Positions 18,833-27,520 of a DNA stretch of 64,000 nucleotides are shown here, piece after piece. The notes below the pieces were generated by a model, which was not told the origin of the DNA, searched no databases, and saw only the letters and a program-made list of their open reading frames with translations. Origin of the DNA: Thermoleophilaceae bacterium (GTDB lineage: Bacteria > Actinomycetota > Thermoleophilia > Solirubrobacterales > Thermoleophilaceae); the NCBI GenBank assembly GCA_030447725.1, contig JAUJOQ010000003.1, positions 124,001 to 188,000 of the forward strand. Direction: 5' to 3'. Both the position numbers and the translations under genes were made by a program. Positions within the stretch are counted from its first letter, which is position 1. Each line of letters begins with the position of its first letter.

Positions 18833-20116
18833 GTGCCGTCCCAGCGGATACTGATCACCGGGCTGTCGACCTATTGGGGAGGACGGCTCGCCCAGGCCCT
18901 GGAGGCCGATCCCTCGATCGAGGCGATCATCGGCGTGGACAACGAGGAGCCCAGCGTCGAGCTGGAGCGCACCGAGTACGTGAAGGTGGGCACCCAGCAC
19001 GCGCTGCTGCGGCGGGTGGTCGACGCGGCGGAGATCGACACGGTGGTGGACACGCGGCTCGTGGTCGACTCGGCCACCACCAGCTCTCGCAAGGCCCACG
19101 AGAACAACGTGATAGGGACGATGAACATCTTGGCGGCGTGCACGGGTCGGGGCTCCTCGGTGCGCAAGGTGGTGTTCAAGTCCTCATCGCACTTCTACGG
19201 CTCAGAACAGGACGACCCGGCGTTCTTCGACGAGAGCATGGGACGTCCGCATCCGCCGGGCACACCTATCGAGCGCGACATCCTCGAGGCCGAGGCGTCG
19301 GTGGCCGAGTTCGCGGACAAGAGCCCCGATGTGAACGTCACGATCCTGCGCTTCGCCAATGTGCTCGGGCCCAGGGTGCGCACCTCGCTCATCGAGCTCT
19401 TCTCGCTTCCCGCCGTGCCGATGATCCTGGGCTTCGATCCGCGCTACCAGTTCGTCCACGAGGACGACGTGGTGCACGCGCTCGAACACGCCACCCAACG
19501 TCAGCTGCCCGGCATCTACAACGTGGCGGGCGACGGCGTGCTCGCCCTGACCGAGGTGGCCGGCCTGCTCGGCAAGCCCTACGCGCCGATCCTGCCCCCC
19601 TGGGGCACCGGGATAGCGGCCAGCGTGCTGCGGCGGATCGGACTCGACTTCCCTTCCGAGATGCTGGCGCAGCTGCGCTTCGGACGCGGGCTCGACAACC
19701 GCCGCTACAAGGCCGCCGGGTTCGAGTACGGCTACACCAGCCGGGAGGCGGTGCTGGCCCTCGCCGAGCACCTGCGCCTGCATCCGCTGCTTCGCTCGAG
19801 CGCCGAGCCCTACCGCTACGAGCGCGAGGTGGAGGAGTTCCTGCGCTGGAGCCCCAACGTGCGCAACGGCACCCGCCGCCCGCTGTCCGTGAGCCCCCAG
19901 GCTCGAGTCGCCGGTCTGGCATCGAGTCCTCCCGTGGACCACTACGACGACCTGCGCCCCGACGAGATCATCTCCTTGATCTCGTCGCTCGAGCCCCAGG
20001 CCCTGGCTGCCCTGCGTGAATACGAGAACGGCCACCACGGCCGAGCCGCCGTGATCGGGGCGATCGACTCGGCGATAGCCCGCTCGCAGGCATCCGATAC
20101 CGCACCTGGCGCGTAA
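18833..20116 (+). CDS. NAD-dependent epimerase/dehydratase (SDR family)
   Basis: An extended short-chain dehydrogenase of 427 residues. The nucleotide-binding start is RILITGLSTYWGGRLAQALE, a variant of the GxxGxxG pattern with a wider spacing; FKSSSHFYGSEQDD replaces the usual catalytic Ser-Tyr-xxx-Lys with a relaxed version, and NVTILRFANVLGP and the PGIYNVAGDGVL segment are typical. The last ~100 residues are an extra C-terminal region. GTG 18833 is chosen because the frame upstream lies in the acyltransferase gene. Association with a lipid acyltransferase suggests a role with a lipid or sugar precursor, but this is inference. Confidence 0.85.
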   Translation: MPSQRILITGLSTYWGGRLAQALEADPSIEAIIGVDNEEPSVELERTEYVKVGTQHALLRRVVDAAEIDTVVDTRLVVDSATTSSRKAHENNVIGTMNILAACTGRGSSVRKVVFKSSSHFYGSEQDDPAFFDESMGRPHPPGTPIERDILEAEASVAEFADKSPDVNVTILRFANVLGPRVRTSLIELFSLPAVPMILGFDPRYQFVHEDDVVHALEHATQRQLPGIYNVAGDGVLALTEVAGLLGKPYAPILPPWGTGIAASVLRRIGLDFPSEMLAQLRFGRGLDNRRYKAAGFEYGYTSREAVLALAEHLRLHPLLRSSAEPYRYEREVEEFLRWSPNVRNGTRRPLSVSPQARVAGLASSPPVDHYDDLRPDEIISLISSLEPQALAALREYENGHHGRAAVIGAIDSAIARSQASDTAPGA

Positions 20117-20215
20117 GGACTCGCAAGCCGGGTTGCAATTGGTGGTGTGCCCTGGGAACGGCCGGGGCAGGTCCCTACACTCAAGCGATCGCTCGGTGAC
20201 AGGTGCGTCCGACCC

Positions 20216-21247
20216 ATGAAAAATAAGTCATTCATCTTCCTAGCGGCGCTCCTCCTGGTGATAGTGGCCGCGGGCGTGTCGGTATACGCATACGACTCGT
20301 CCAACCAGAACCGGATCGCCGAGGGGGTCACGGTGGCCGGGGTGAACGTCGGCGGGCTCGAAGTCGAAGAAGCCCGCGCGAAGGTGCAGCAAGAGGTGGC
20401 AGAGCCCCTCGACGAGCCGCTGATCGTCCGCCACGGCGCGAAGCGCTTCACGCTGTCGGCCGACGACGCGCGCGTGAACGCCGACGTGGGCGGCATGGTC
20501 GACGAGGCGCTGAGTCGCAGCCGCGACGCCAACATCCTCAGCCGCGTGGTTCGCGATGCCACCGGCGGTGAGGCAGACGTCGCGGTGAGCCGGCGCATCA
20601 CCTATTCCAAGCCCGCCGTCGCCGCGCTCGTGAAGCGGGTGCAGAAGGGCGTCGACCGCCCTGCGCGTGACGCCGACATCAGCTTTCCCTCCTTCGAGCA
20701 GATTCCCGAGCAGGATGGGGTGAAGGTGAGGACCCGACGTCTGCAGGCAAGCGCCGACGCCGCGATCATCGGGACGGGCGATCGCACCCTGCGCGTTCCC
20801 ACGGAGACCATCGAGCCCGAGGTCACCCGCGACGAGCTGGCTGAGAAGTATCCGGTTGTACTCGTGGCGGACCGGTCGAGCTTCAAGCTGCGCCTCTACC
20901 GCGATCTCAAGCTCGAGAAGGAGTACACCGTGGCCGTCGGCCAGGTGGGCTTCGAAACCCCGGCCGGCCTGTACCACATCCAGAACAAGACGGTCGACCC
21001 GGCCTGGAACGTGCCCAACAGCGACTGGGCCGGCTCACTCGCGGGCACCGTCGTGCCTGGCGGCGTGGCCGAGAACCCTCTCAAGGAGCGCTGGCTGGGC
21101 ATCTACGACGGGGCCGGCATCCACGGCACCGACGACGTCGCCTCGCTGGGCACCGCCGCCTCACACGGCTGTATCCGGATGGCGATCCCGGATGTGATCG
21201 AGCTGTACGACCAAGTCGAAGTGCAGACACCGATCTACATCGCCTAG
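20216..21247 (+). CDS. L,D-transpeptidase with N-terminal membrane anchor
   Basis: A 343-residue YkuD-type L,D-transpeptidase that forms 3-3 cross-links in peptidoglycan or attaches proteins to it. Residues 5-26 are a membrane anchor/signal (FIFLAALLLVIVAAGVSVYA); residues ~40-130 and beyond resemble the PG-binding-4/VanW-adjacent domain (VAGVNVGGLEVEEARAKVQ); the catalytic domain (about 225-343) has GIHGTDDVASLG and the nucleophile motif SHGCIRM. The ATG at 20216 is chosen because the anchor follows directly. Confidence 0.92.
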   Translation: MKNKSFIFLAALLLVIVAAGVSVYAYDSSNQNRIAEGVTVAGVNVGGLEVEEARAKVQQEVAEPLDEPLIVRHGAKRFTLSADDARVNADVGGMVDEALSRSRDANILSRVVRDATGGEADVAVSRRITYSKPAVAALVKRVQKGVDRPARDADISFPSFEQIPEQDGVKVRTRRLQASADAAIIGTGDRTLRVPTETIEPEVTRDELAEKYPVVLVADRSSFKLRLYRDLKLEKEYTVAVGQVGFETPAGLYHIQNKTVDPAWNVPNSDWAGSLAGTVVPGGVAENPLKERWLGIYDGAGIHGTDDVASLGTAASHGCIRMAIPDVIELYDQVEVQTPIYIA

Positions 21248-21253
21248 TCCCGG

Positions 21254-21541
21254 TCACGGGGCGACTGCTCCCTCGACGCCGATGGCATCGATGGCCACTA
21301 CGGTCCAACCCTGCTGCTCGAGGAGGGCTTCCCTGCCGGTGTGCCGAATGCACAGGGTGCCTATGAAGACCCCTCTGACCTGCTTGCGCAGCACCGCGTA
21401 CCACATGGTCGAGGCGTCGTGGGGACCCTGGATCGGATGCCAGGGCGAGACAGGCACACCGTCCTCGGTCAGGCCGGCTTCGTCCAGCTGCCCGCGCGTG
21501 GCCACGCGCCCGTCCTGAGTGTTGATGAAGAACCTCGACAC
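21254..21541 (-). CDS. Hypothetical protein, convergent with the transpeptidase
   Basis: A 95-residue protein with no family I recognise. The reading is supported by strong G/C preference at third codon positions across its length and by a protein-like composition (RFFINTQDGRVATRGQL, MWYAVLRKQVRGVFIGTLC, WTVVAIDAIGVEG). GTG 21541 is the likeliest start, which makes its 5' end overlap the start of the divergent xerC on the other strand; a later xerC start would remove the overlap. It has no signal peptide or membrane helix. Confidence 0.6.
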   Translation of the reverse strand: MSRFFINTQDGRVATRGQLDEAGLTEDGVPVSPWHPIQGPHDASTMWYAVLRKQVRGVFIGTLCIRHTGREALLEQQGWTVVAIDAIGVEGAVAP

Positions 21542-22508
21542 CGTGGACCTGGAGGCTAGGGCAGAGGGGCAGCCCGAACGCACCCTCTCCCTACCTTGGA
21601 TGCGCTCCCTCGCTCGCTTCGACAAGGCGCTGCGCACCCAGGGGATGGCCGAGCGAACGCGCCGCGCCTACGGGGTGGACGTGAGCCAGCTGGCCGAGTG
21701 GGCGTCTCAGAACCAACGCGAGCCGGCCCAGCTCGACTATCGGGCGCTACGGCGATTCGCCGGAGTCCTCTCCGAACGGGGAGCGTCAAAGAGCACCGTC
21801 GCGCGAAAGCTGGCAGCCATCCGTGCGTTCTACCGCGTGATGGTGCAGCGCGGCGAGCTCGAGGCGAGTCCAGCCGATCTCGTGGCGTCCCCGAAGGCCG
21901 ACCACTATCTTCCCGCGGTGCTCAAGGCCGGCCACGCAGCCGATCTACTCGGGGGAATGCCGGCCTCCACGCCGCTCGAGGCACGTGATCGGGCGATCTT
22001 CGAGCTGGCCTACTCGGCGGGACTGCGCGCCGAAGAGCTGGTCAACCTGGACATGCACGACCTCGATGTCGACGCCGAGCAGCTTCGCGTTCACGGCAAG
22101 GGCGGGCGCACCCGCGTGGTCCCCGCCGGCGAGCATGCTTGGAAGGCCCTCGGGGCCTACACCGAGCGCGCACGGCCGGCTCTCGCCCGAGGGGCCTCGA
22201 AGGGGGGAGACCGTCCCCCTTCGCGATCCGAACCAGCTCTGTTTCTCTCGAAGAGTGGCCGGAGGCTGTCCACCTCGGATCTGCGGCGGCGCCTGCGAGT
22301 CGCTCTCAGACGAGCGTCGGTCCAGTCCGGCGTCACCCCGCACACGCTCCGGCACTCCTTCGCCACCCACCTGCTCGAGGGAGGAGCGGACCTGCGGACG
22401 ATCCAGGAGCTGCTCGGGCATGCGTCGATCTCCACGACGCAGACGTACACTCGGGTAGAGTCGAAGCGGCTGAAACAGGCCTACGCGCGGGCACATCCCC
22501 GCGCCTGA
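21525..22508 (+). CDS. xerC: Tyrosine recombinase XerC/XerD
   Basis: A Xer-type site-specific recombinase, probably one of the pair that resolves chromosome dimers at dif. The N-terminal SAM-like core-binding domain (about 25-110) is followed by the catalytic domain with Arg I in YSAGLRAEELVNL, the beta-hairpin Lys in HGKGGRTRVVP, HTLRHSFATHLLEGG (His-x-x-Arg) and GHASISTTQTYTRV with the nucleophilic Tyr. There are three possible starts in a row (GTG 21519, TTG 21522, ATG 21525); ATG 21600 would also keep all domains. It sits just upstream of the FliA/WhiG-like sigma gene, the usual actinobacterial place. Confidence 0.93.
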   Translation: MKNLDTVDLEARAEGQPERTLSLPWMRSLARFDKALRTQGMAERTRRAYGVDVSQLAEWASQNQREPAQLDYRALRRFAGVLSERGASKSTVARKLAAIRAFYRVMVQRGELEASPADLVASPKADHYLPAVLKAGHAADLLGGMPASTPLEARDRAIFELAYSAGLRAEELVNLDMHDLDVDAEQLRVHGKGGRTRVVPAGEHAWKALGAYTERARPALARGASKGGDRPPSRSEPALFLSKSGRRLSTSDLRRRLRVALRRASVQSGVTPHTLRHSFATHLLEGGADLRTIQELLGHASISTTQTYTRVESKRLKQAYARAHPRA

Positions 22509-22516
22509 CGGGACCG

Positions 22517-23311
22517 ATGGTGGAGACCAACCTCAAGGCGATCGAGCTCAAGGACCTCTGGCGCCGGTACAAGGACGACGGTGATCCGAGGGCTCGTGAG
22601 CGACTGGTGCTCGCGTATGCGCCCCTGGTCAAGTACGTGGCCGGGCGCATGGCGAGCGGCCTCCCGGCCCACGTTGAGGAGGCGGACCTGATCTCGTACG
22701 GGCTCCTCGGGCTGATCTCGGCCATCGAGAGGTTCGAGCCCGAGCGCCAGATCCGCTTCGAGACGTTCGCGGTCACCCGCATCAAGGGATCGATCATCGA
22801 CGAGCTGCGCTCCTTGGACTGGGTCCCGCGCTCGGTGAGGTCCAAGGCAAAGGAGATCGAGCGCGCCAACGCAAAGCTCGAGCACAAGCTGCAGCGTGCC
22901 CCCACCGATCAGGAGATGGCCAAGGCCCTCGGCACGACCATCGAGGGCTTCCACGAGTCGCTGGTGCGCATCTCCAACTCGTCCGTGGTCGCGCTCGACG
23001 AGCTCTGGACGGTGTCGGATTCCTCAGGCGACCAGGTGTCGCTGCTCGACACGATCCAGGATCCCACCTCGGTCGATCCCGCCCAGGAGATGGACCTCAC
23101 GGACATGAAGGACCGCCTGGCAGACGCGATCGCCCGGTTGCCCGAGCGCGAGAAGCTCGTAATCGCCCTCTACTACTACGAGAACCTGACCCTGCGCGAG
23201 ATCGGGGAGGTCCTGAGCGTGACGGAGTCGCGCGTGTCGCAGCTGCATACCAAGGCGGTGCTTCGGCTGAAGTCCCGCCTCCAGGGCGACCCGTTGACGG
23301 AGTCGGTGTAG
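22517..23311 (+). CDS. RNA polymerase sigma factor, FliA/WhiG family
   Basis: A 264-residue sigma-70 factor of the FliA/WhiG group, controlling motility genes in flagellates or sporulation in Streptomyces. Region 2 is clear (LVKYVAGRMASGLP, DLISYGLLGLISAIERF, FETFAVTRIKGSIIDELR, DWVPRSVRSKAKEIE), region 3 is QRAPTDQEMAKALG, and region 4 has LPEREKLVIALYYYENLTLREIGEVL and ESRVSQLHTKAVLRL. No flagellar or anti-sigma gene is in the window, so its regulon is unknown. The ATG at 22517 begins the homology; the longer frame lies in xerC. Confidence 0.93.
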   Translation: MVETNLKAIELKDLWRRYKDDGDPRARERLVLAYAPLVKYVAGRMASGLPAHVEEADLISYGLLGLISAIERFEPERQIRFETFAVTRIKGSIIDELRSLDWVPRSVRSKAKEIERANAKLEHKLQRAPTDQEMAKALGTTIEGFHESLVRISNSSVVALDELWTVSDSSGDQVSLLDTIQDPTSVDPAQEMDLTDMKDRLADAIARLPEREKLVIALYYYENLTLREIGEVLSVTESRVSQLHTKAVLRLKSRLQGDPLTESV

Positions 23312-23348
23312 GGGGTTCCCGGGGGGAAACCGAGGAGAGGAGCGGCGT

Positions 23349-25424
23349 ATGCCACACGACGGCGCGAGGAGGATCCGCAACGTGGCCCTTGTGGGCCACC
23401 GGGGCAGCGGCAAGACCTCGCTGAACGAAGCTCTGCTGTTCGAGGCGGGGGCGGTGAACCGGCTCGGCTCGGTCGCCGAGGGGACCACCGTCTCGGACTT
23501 CGCCGACGACGAGAAGGCGCGCGGCATGTCAATCGCCTTGAGCCTGGCCTCGCTGCGGTGGCAGGATTGCAAGATCAACCTGCTCGACACGCCGGGGGAG
23601 CCGAGTTTCGTGGCCGACGCCCTCGCGGCACTGCGAGTGTGCGAGGGTGCGGTTTTCGTGGTCAACGGGGTGATGGGCGTCGAGGTGGGCGCCGATCGCC
23701 TCTGGCGACGCGCCACCGAACTCGGCCTCTCGCGCCTGCTCTACGTGAACATGCTCGACCGCGAGCGGGCCGACTTCTACCGCACACTGGACTCGCTCAA
23801 GGAAGCCTTCGGGCGTCACGTGGTCGCCACGGAGATACCGATCGGCTCCGAGCACGACTTGCAGGGCGTAGTCGACCTCATCGACATGAAGGCCTTCCGC
23901 TATGACGGCGCCGGGCGCGCCAGTGCGGAGGAAATCGAGATCCCCGAAGATCTCCGCGCCCGGGCCGAGGAGTACCGCGACAAGCTGATGGACGAGGTCG
24001 CCGAGATCTCCGACGAGTTGATGGAGCACTACCTCGAGGGCGAGCCGATCTCACATGAGGAGGCCGTGGCGGCGCTCAACGCGGGCGTGACGGCAGGGAC
24101 CATCTTCCCCGTCACCTGCGGCGCCGCCACCCGTAACCTGGGCTCGGACCGGCTGCTCGACGCGCTCGTGGAAGACCTGCCGTCGCCGGACGAGAGAGGT
24201 GGGGTGATGGCGGGCGAGCAGACCCTGGATCCGGTCGAGGACGCCGACATGGTGGCCTTCGTCTTCAAGACCCTCGCCGATCCGTTCGCCGGGCGCATCA
24301 ACCTCTTTCGCGTGTATCAGGGGGTACTCGAGCACGACTCCCAGGTGTTCAACTGCCGCGCGCACTTCAAAGAGCGGATCGGCCAGCCCCTGGTGCTCCA
24401 GGGCAAAGCGCCCGACCATGTGGAGGAGTTCGGCCCAGGGGACATCGGCGCGGTGGCCAAGCTCAAGCAGACCCACGCCGGCGATGTCCTTTCCTCCGTC
24501 GACGGCGAGGTGGACCTGCGCATGCCTGAGCTGCCTCGGCCGGTGATGGCCTTTGCGATGGAGCCCAAGGCCAAGGGCGACGAGGAAAAGGCCCACACGG
24601 CCCTGCGGCGTCTGCAGGAGGAAGATCCGACGATCGACGTGCACCGCGATGCCCAGACGGGCGAGCAGATCGTGGCCGGCCTCACCCAGATTCACGTAGA
24701 GGTGGTCGTCGAGCGGATGAGGGACCGCTTCGGTGCCGAGGTCGTGCTCAAGCCCCCGCGGGTGCCCTACCAGGAGACGATCAAGGCCCCCGCCAAGGGC
24801 CACGGCCGTTACAAGAAGCAGACCGGCGGCCGCGGCCAGTTCGGTGACTGCCACATCGAGGTCGAGCCGCTGCCACACGGTCGGGGCTTCGAGTTCGTGA
24901 ACCGGATCAAGGGCGGCGTGATCCCTACGGGGTTCATCCCGGCGGTGGAGAAGGGGATCGTCGAGACCATGAGCGAGGGCGTGATCGCCGGCTATCCGGT
25001 GCAGGGCGTGCGGGTGACCCTCTTCGACGGCTCCTACCACTCCGTGGACTCGTCGGAGATGGCCTTCAAGGTGGCGGGCTCGATGGCGTTCAAGGAGGCG
25101 ATGGCGGCGGCCAAGCCGGTCCTGCTCGAGCCGATCATGACCGCGTTGGTCTCGGTGCCCGAGGACTGCGTGGGTGACGTGATCGGCGATCTCAACTCGC
25201 GCCGCGGCCATCCCCTGGGCATGGAGCTCAAGGCGGGCATGACCGAGGTACGAGCCGAGGTGCCGATGGCCGAGATGCTCAGCTACGCCCCCGATCTGCG
25301 GGCGATCACAGGGGGGAGGGGGGAGTATTCGATGGAGCTTGCGAGATATGACGAGGTGCCCGCCCATTTGGCGCAGCAGGTGGTCGAGAGCGCGCAGACC
25401 GAAGAAGGCGCAGTCAAGGCCTGA
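23349..25424 (+). CDS. Elongation factor G-like protein (EF-G2)
   Basis: A 691-residue translational GTPase with the EF-G domain order (G, II, III, IV, V) but belonging to the EF-G-like group. G1 is VGHRGSGKTSLNEALL instead of the AHIDAGKTT of true EF-G; G3 is DTPGEPSF; the base-specificity motif is NMLDRERADF rather than NKxD. Domain IV is recognisable at TGGRGQFGDCHIEVEPL and domain V at EPIMTALVSVPEDCVGDVIG. It is therefore unlikely to be the main translocase; a role in ribosome recycling or stress is possible. A strong ribosome site (GAGGAGAGG) precedes the ATG. Confidence 0.92.
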   Translation: MPHDGARRIRNVALVGHRGSGKTSLNEALLFEAGAVNRLGSVAEGTTVSDFADDEKARGMSIALSLASLRWQDCKINLLDTPGEPSFVADALAALRVCEGAVFVVNGVMGVEVGADRLWRRATELGLSRLLYVNMLDRERADFYRTLDSLKEAFGRHVVATEIPIGSEHDLQGVVDLIDMKAFRYDGAGRASAEEIEIPEDLRARAEEYRDKLMDEVAEISDELMEHYLEGEPISHEEAVAALNAGVTAGTIFPVTCGAATRNLGSDRLLDALVEDLPSPDERGGVMAGEQTLDPVEDADMVAFVFKTLADPFAGRINLFRVYQGVLEHDSQVFNCRAHFKERIGQPLVLQGKAPDHVEEFGPGDIGAVAKLKQTHAGDVLSSVDGEVDLRMPELPRPVMAFAMEPKAKGDEEKAHTALRRLQEEDPTIDVHRDAQTGEQIVAGLTQIHVEVVVERMRDRFGAEVVLKPPRVPYQETIKAPAKGHGRYKKQTGGRGQFGDCHIEVEPLPHGRGFEFVNRIKGGVIPTGFIPAVEKGIVETMSEGVIAGYPVQGVRVTLFDGSYHSVDSSEMAFKVAGSMAFKEAMAAAKPVLLEPIMTALVSVPEDCVGDVIGDLNSRRGHPLGMELKAGMTEVRAEVPMAEMLSYAPDLRAITGGRGEYSMELARYDEVPAHLAQQVVESAQTEEGAVKA

Positions 25425-25464
25425 AGCCGGCTCGTCCCTCTGGCCGCTTGTAGTCTCCACCACG

Positions 25465-26199
25465 ATGAAGAAAGAGCTGCGTCCCTTCCATGACCACGTG
25501 ACCTGCGAGGTATGCGGCCGCACGATCCTCAAAGGAGAGCGGACGGAGGCCTACCTCGCGCCCGGGGGCCAGCGTCATACGGTCTGTGAGCTCTGCTCCG
25601 TGCGGGCTGAGCATGGCGGGTGGATACGCGAGTCGGCCCACGGCCAGGCTCCCGCCCGCGGTCCGCGCCCCCCCGAGCGCCGCCCGATCTTCGGGCGCCT
25701 TCGCCGTCGTCCCTCCGAGCCGTTGAACGGGATCCCTGGCCAAGATCATCAGGAGGCGCCGGACTTCGGAGGCGCTGAGGCCGACCTCGCGCCCCCCAGC
25801 GGCGAGAACGCCTCGCCGCGGCGCCAGCGCGAGCGCGGGCCGCCGCAGAACCCGCGCCACGTACGGGCCGTGCCCACCACCGCGGAGGTCAAGCTCGAGC
25901 GGGCACTGACACTCTTCAACGGGTCGGCTCACCAGCGCACGGTGGCAGGGCTTGCCCGCAGTCTCGGCGAGCCGCACGCGACCGCGGTGCCGGATGCGGA
26001 CGCGCCCAGCGCCGTCACGGTGCTCGTGGCATGGGAGCTGTCGTGGTATCGCTACAGGGTGGACCTGGGCGACGCGGAGCAGCCCGTGGCGCTGCAGGCC
26101 AAGGGCGATCAGTTGCAAGACATCGACGAGTCGCTGCGCGACTGGAATGCCGGGCTCGACCCAGAGGGACGACTGGTGATAGGAGTGGCCTCCGAATGA
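25465..26199 (+). CDS. Hypothetical protein with N-terminal zinc-finger-like motif
   Basis: A 244-residue protein I cannot assign. The first 45 residues contain CEVCGRTI and CELC, an arrangement of two CxxC knuckles fit for zinc. A Pro/Arg-rich disordered middle follows, and residues ~145-244 form a compact domain (LERALTLFNGSAHQRTVAGL, VLVAWELSWYRYRVDLGD). Its stop overlaps the next ATG (ATGA), making it first gene of a three-gene operon that ends with an RNase HI. Confidence 0.75.
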   Translation: MKKELRPFHDHVTCEVCGRTILKGERTEAYLAPGGQRHTVCELCSVRAEHGGWIRESAHGQAPARGPRPPERRPIFGRLRRRPSEPLNGIPGQDHQEAPDFGGAEADLAPPSGENASPRRQRERGPPQNPRHVRAVPTTAEVKLERALTLFNGSAHQRTVAGLARSLGEPHATAVPDADAPSAVTVLVAWELSWYRYRVDLGDAEQPVALQAKGDQLQDIDESLRDWNAGLDPEGRLVIGVASE

Positions 26200-26402
26200 T
26201 CTATTGCGTGGTGCCCGAAGCCCTGGAGGAGGAGCTGTACGACAAGCTCGCCGCCTACTACGAGGACGACCCGCACGTGGAGGTGATCATCGACCGCCGC
26301 GCTCAGGGCGGTGAGCCGGGAACCCACGAGTCGTTCTCGGACCGGCGCCGGCAGAGGGTCAAAGGCACGTTTCCCCCGATCGAGCCGTCCACTCCGGAGT
26401 GA
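26196..26402 (+). CDS. Small conserved hypothetical protein
   Basis: A 68-residue acidic-then-basic protein beginning MIYCVVPEALEEELYDKLA and followed by YYEDDPHVEVIIDRR, a beta-strand pattern. It is fused by ATGA and GTGA overlaps to both neighbours, so it is probably co-translated with the zinc-finger-like protein and RNase HI. No function recognised. Confidence 0.75.
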   Translation: MIYCVVPEALEEELYDKLAAYYEDDPHVEVIIDRRAQGGEPGTHESFSDRRRQRVKGTFPPIEPSTPE

Positions 26403-26818
26403 CCGGCGCGCAGAGGGTCGTCGTCAATGTGGACGGCGGAGCGCGGGGCAATCCGGGCCCGGCGGCCGTGGCCGCGGTGGCCACCGTCGCGGAGGGGGAG
26501 GTGCTTGGAGAGCGCACCCTCTACATCGGCGAGGCCACCAACAACGTGGCCGAGTACCGGGCGGTGCTGCTCGGCCTGGAGCTGGCTCGCGACCTGGGCG
26601 CCTCGGAGGTCGAGGTGGTCAACGACTCGGAGTTGGTGTCGAAGCAGATCGCCGGCCACTACAAGGTCAAGCACGCCGGGCTGAAGCCCCTCCACACCGA
26701 CGCAATGCGCGCGCTCGGTGAGTTCGAGCGTTGGCAGGTGCGCAGCGTCCGGCGCGAGAGCAACGAGCGCGCCGACGCCCTGGTCAACCGGGCGCTCGAC
26801 GAGCGGGCGTCCGGATAG
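26399..26818 (+). CDS. Ribonuclease HI family protein
   Basis: A 139-residue RNase H-fold protein that would cut RNA in RNA-DNA hybrids. The four acidic catalytic positions are visible: Asp in VNVDGGARGNPGP, Glu in NNVAEYRAVLLGLE, Asp in VVNDSELV and Asp in ERADALVNRAL. It resembles the short, handle-less actinobacterial RNase HI/reverse-transcriptase-like type. The GTG start overlaps the previous gene. The 3' end overlaps the convergent methyltransferase by 35 bases. Confidence 0.9.
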   Translation: MTGAQRVVVNVDGGARGNPGPAAVAAVATVAEGEVLGERTLYIGEATNNVAEYRAVLLGLELARDLGASEVEVVNDSELVSKQIAGHYKVKHAGLKPLHTDAMRALGEFERWQVRSVRRESNERADALVNRALDERASG

Positions 26819-27485
26819 ACGTCTGCGCCGGGCGGCGAGTGGTGGCGCGGATCGCCACTACGTTCTCCTCGCGCTCTCCCACCGCCAGCAGGCCGCTGGC
26901 CTCCAACTCGCCGGCGCGGCTGGCCAGCAGCGGGCCCAGAGGCCCCCGCCGGCTCTCCACCACCACCGCGTCGAGCCCCGCATCCTCGATCTTGGTGAGC
27001 GTCTCCTCCACGCCGCACACCGACGAGTGCACCAGCCACATGACCCCGCCCGGGCGTAGGTGCCCCGGAGCCCCGGCGATGATCTGGTCCAGCAGCACGC
27101 GGCCGTCGCGGCCGGCTTCCCACGCGCGTCCGGGCCCTCGCTCGGGCAGCTTGTCCGTTTGCGATGGCAGGTAGGGCGGGTTGGCGGCGATCACGTCGAA
27201 TCTTCGGCCGGGCACCGCATCGAAGAGGCTGCCGCGTACGGCCTGGACGCGGACCCTGGCGCGTGCCGCGTTCAGGCGTGCGGCGAGCACCGCGCGCCGG
27301 GAGAGATCGACGGCGGTCACCGACCGTGCACCGGCGCGCGCCGCCAAGACGGCGATCACGCCGCTGCCGGTGCATACATCGAGAACGTCGGCTCCGGGTA
27401 CCCGTTCGTCTGCACTCACGAGGTGCGCGAGCATCCAGCTGTCACTTCGCGGACGGAAGACTCCCGGAGGGGCGATGATCCGCAT
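26784..27485 (-). CDS. HemK-type SAM-dependent methyltransferase
   Basis: A class I methyltransferase of the HemK/PrmC relative group (HemK2/MTQ2-like), 233 residues. The SAM-binding loop is VLDVCTGSGVIAVLAARAGA, and the N5-glutamine/adenine-methylase motif is NPPYLPS. Because it lacks the N-terminal domain of PrmC it may modify another protein, or a small molecule. ATG 27485 begins the homology (MRIIAPPGVFRPRSDSWML). It is divergent from the YbdK gene and convergent with RNase HI. Confidence 0.85.
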   Translation of the reverse strand: MRIIAPPGVFRPRSDSWMLAHLVSADERVPGADVLDVCTGSGVIAVLAARAGARSVTAVDLSRRAVLAARLNAARARVRVQAVRGSLFDAVPGRRFDVIAANPPYLPSQTDKLPERGPGRAWEAGRDGRVLLDQIIAGAPGHLRPGGVMWLVHSSVCGVEETLTKIEDAGLDAVVVESRRGPLGPLLASRAGELEASGLLAVGEREENVVAIRATTRRPAQTSIRTPARRAPG

Positions 27486-27520
27486 CCGCGCAAGCTTCCC
27501 CGACTCCGCCGCCCGAAACC

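Noticed and set aside
24051-25532. 493-codon open frame on the minus strand
   Set aside because: Antisense to the EF-G-like gene; His/Leu/Arg-rich shadow without motifs.
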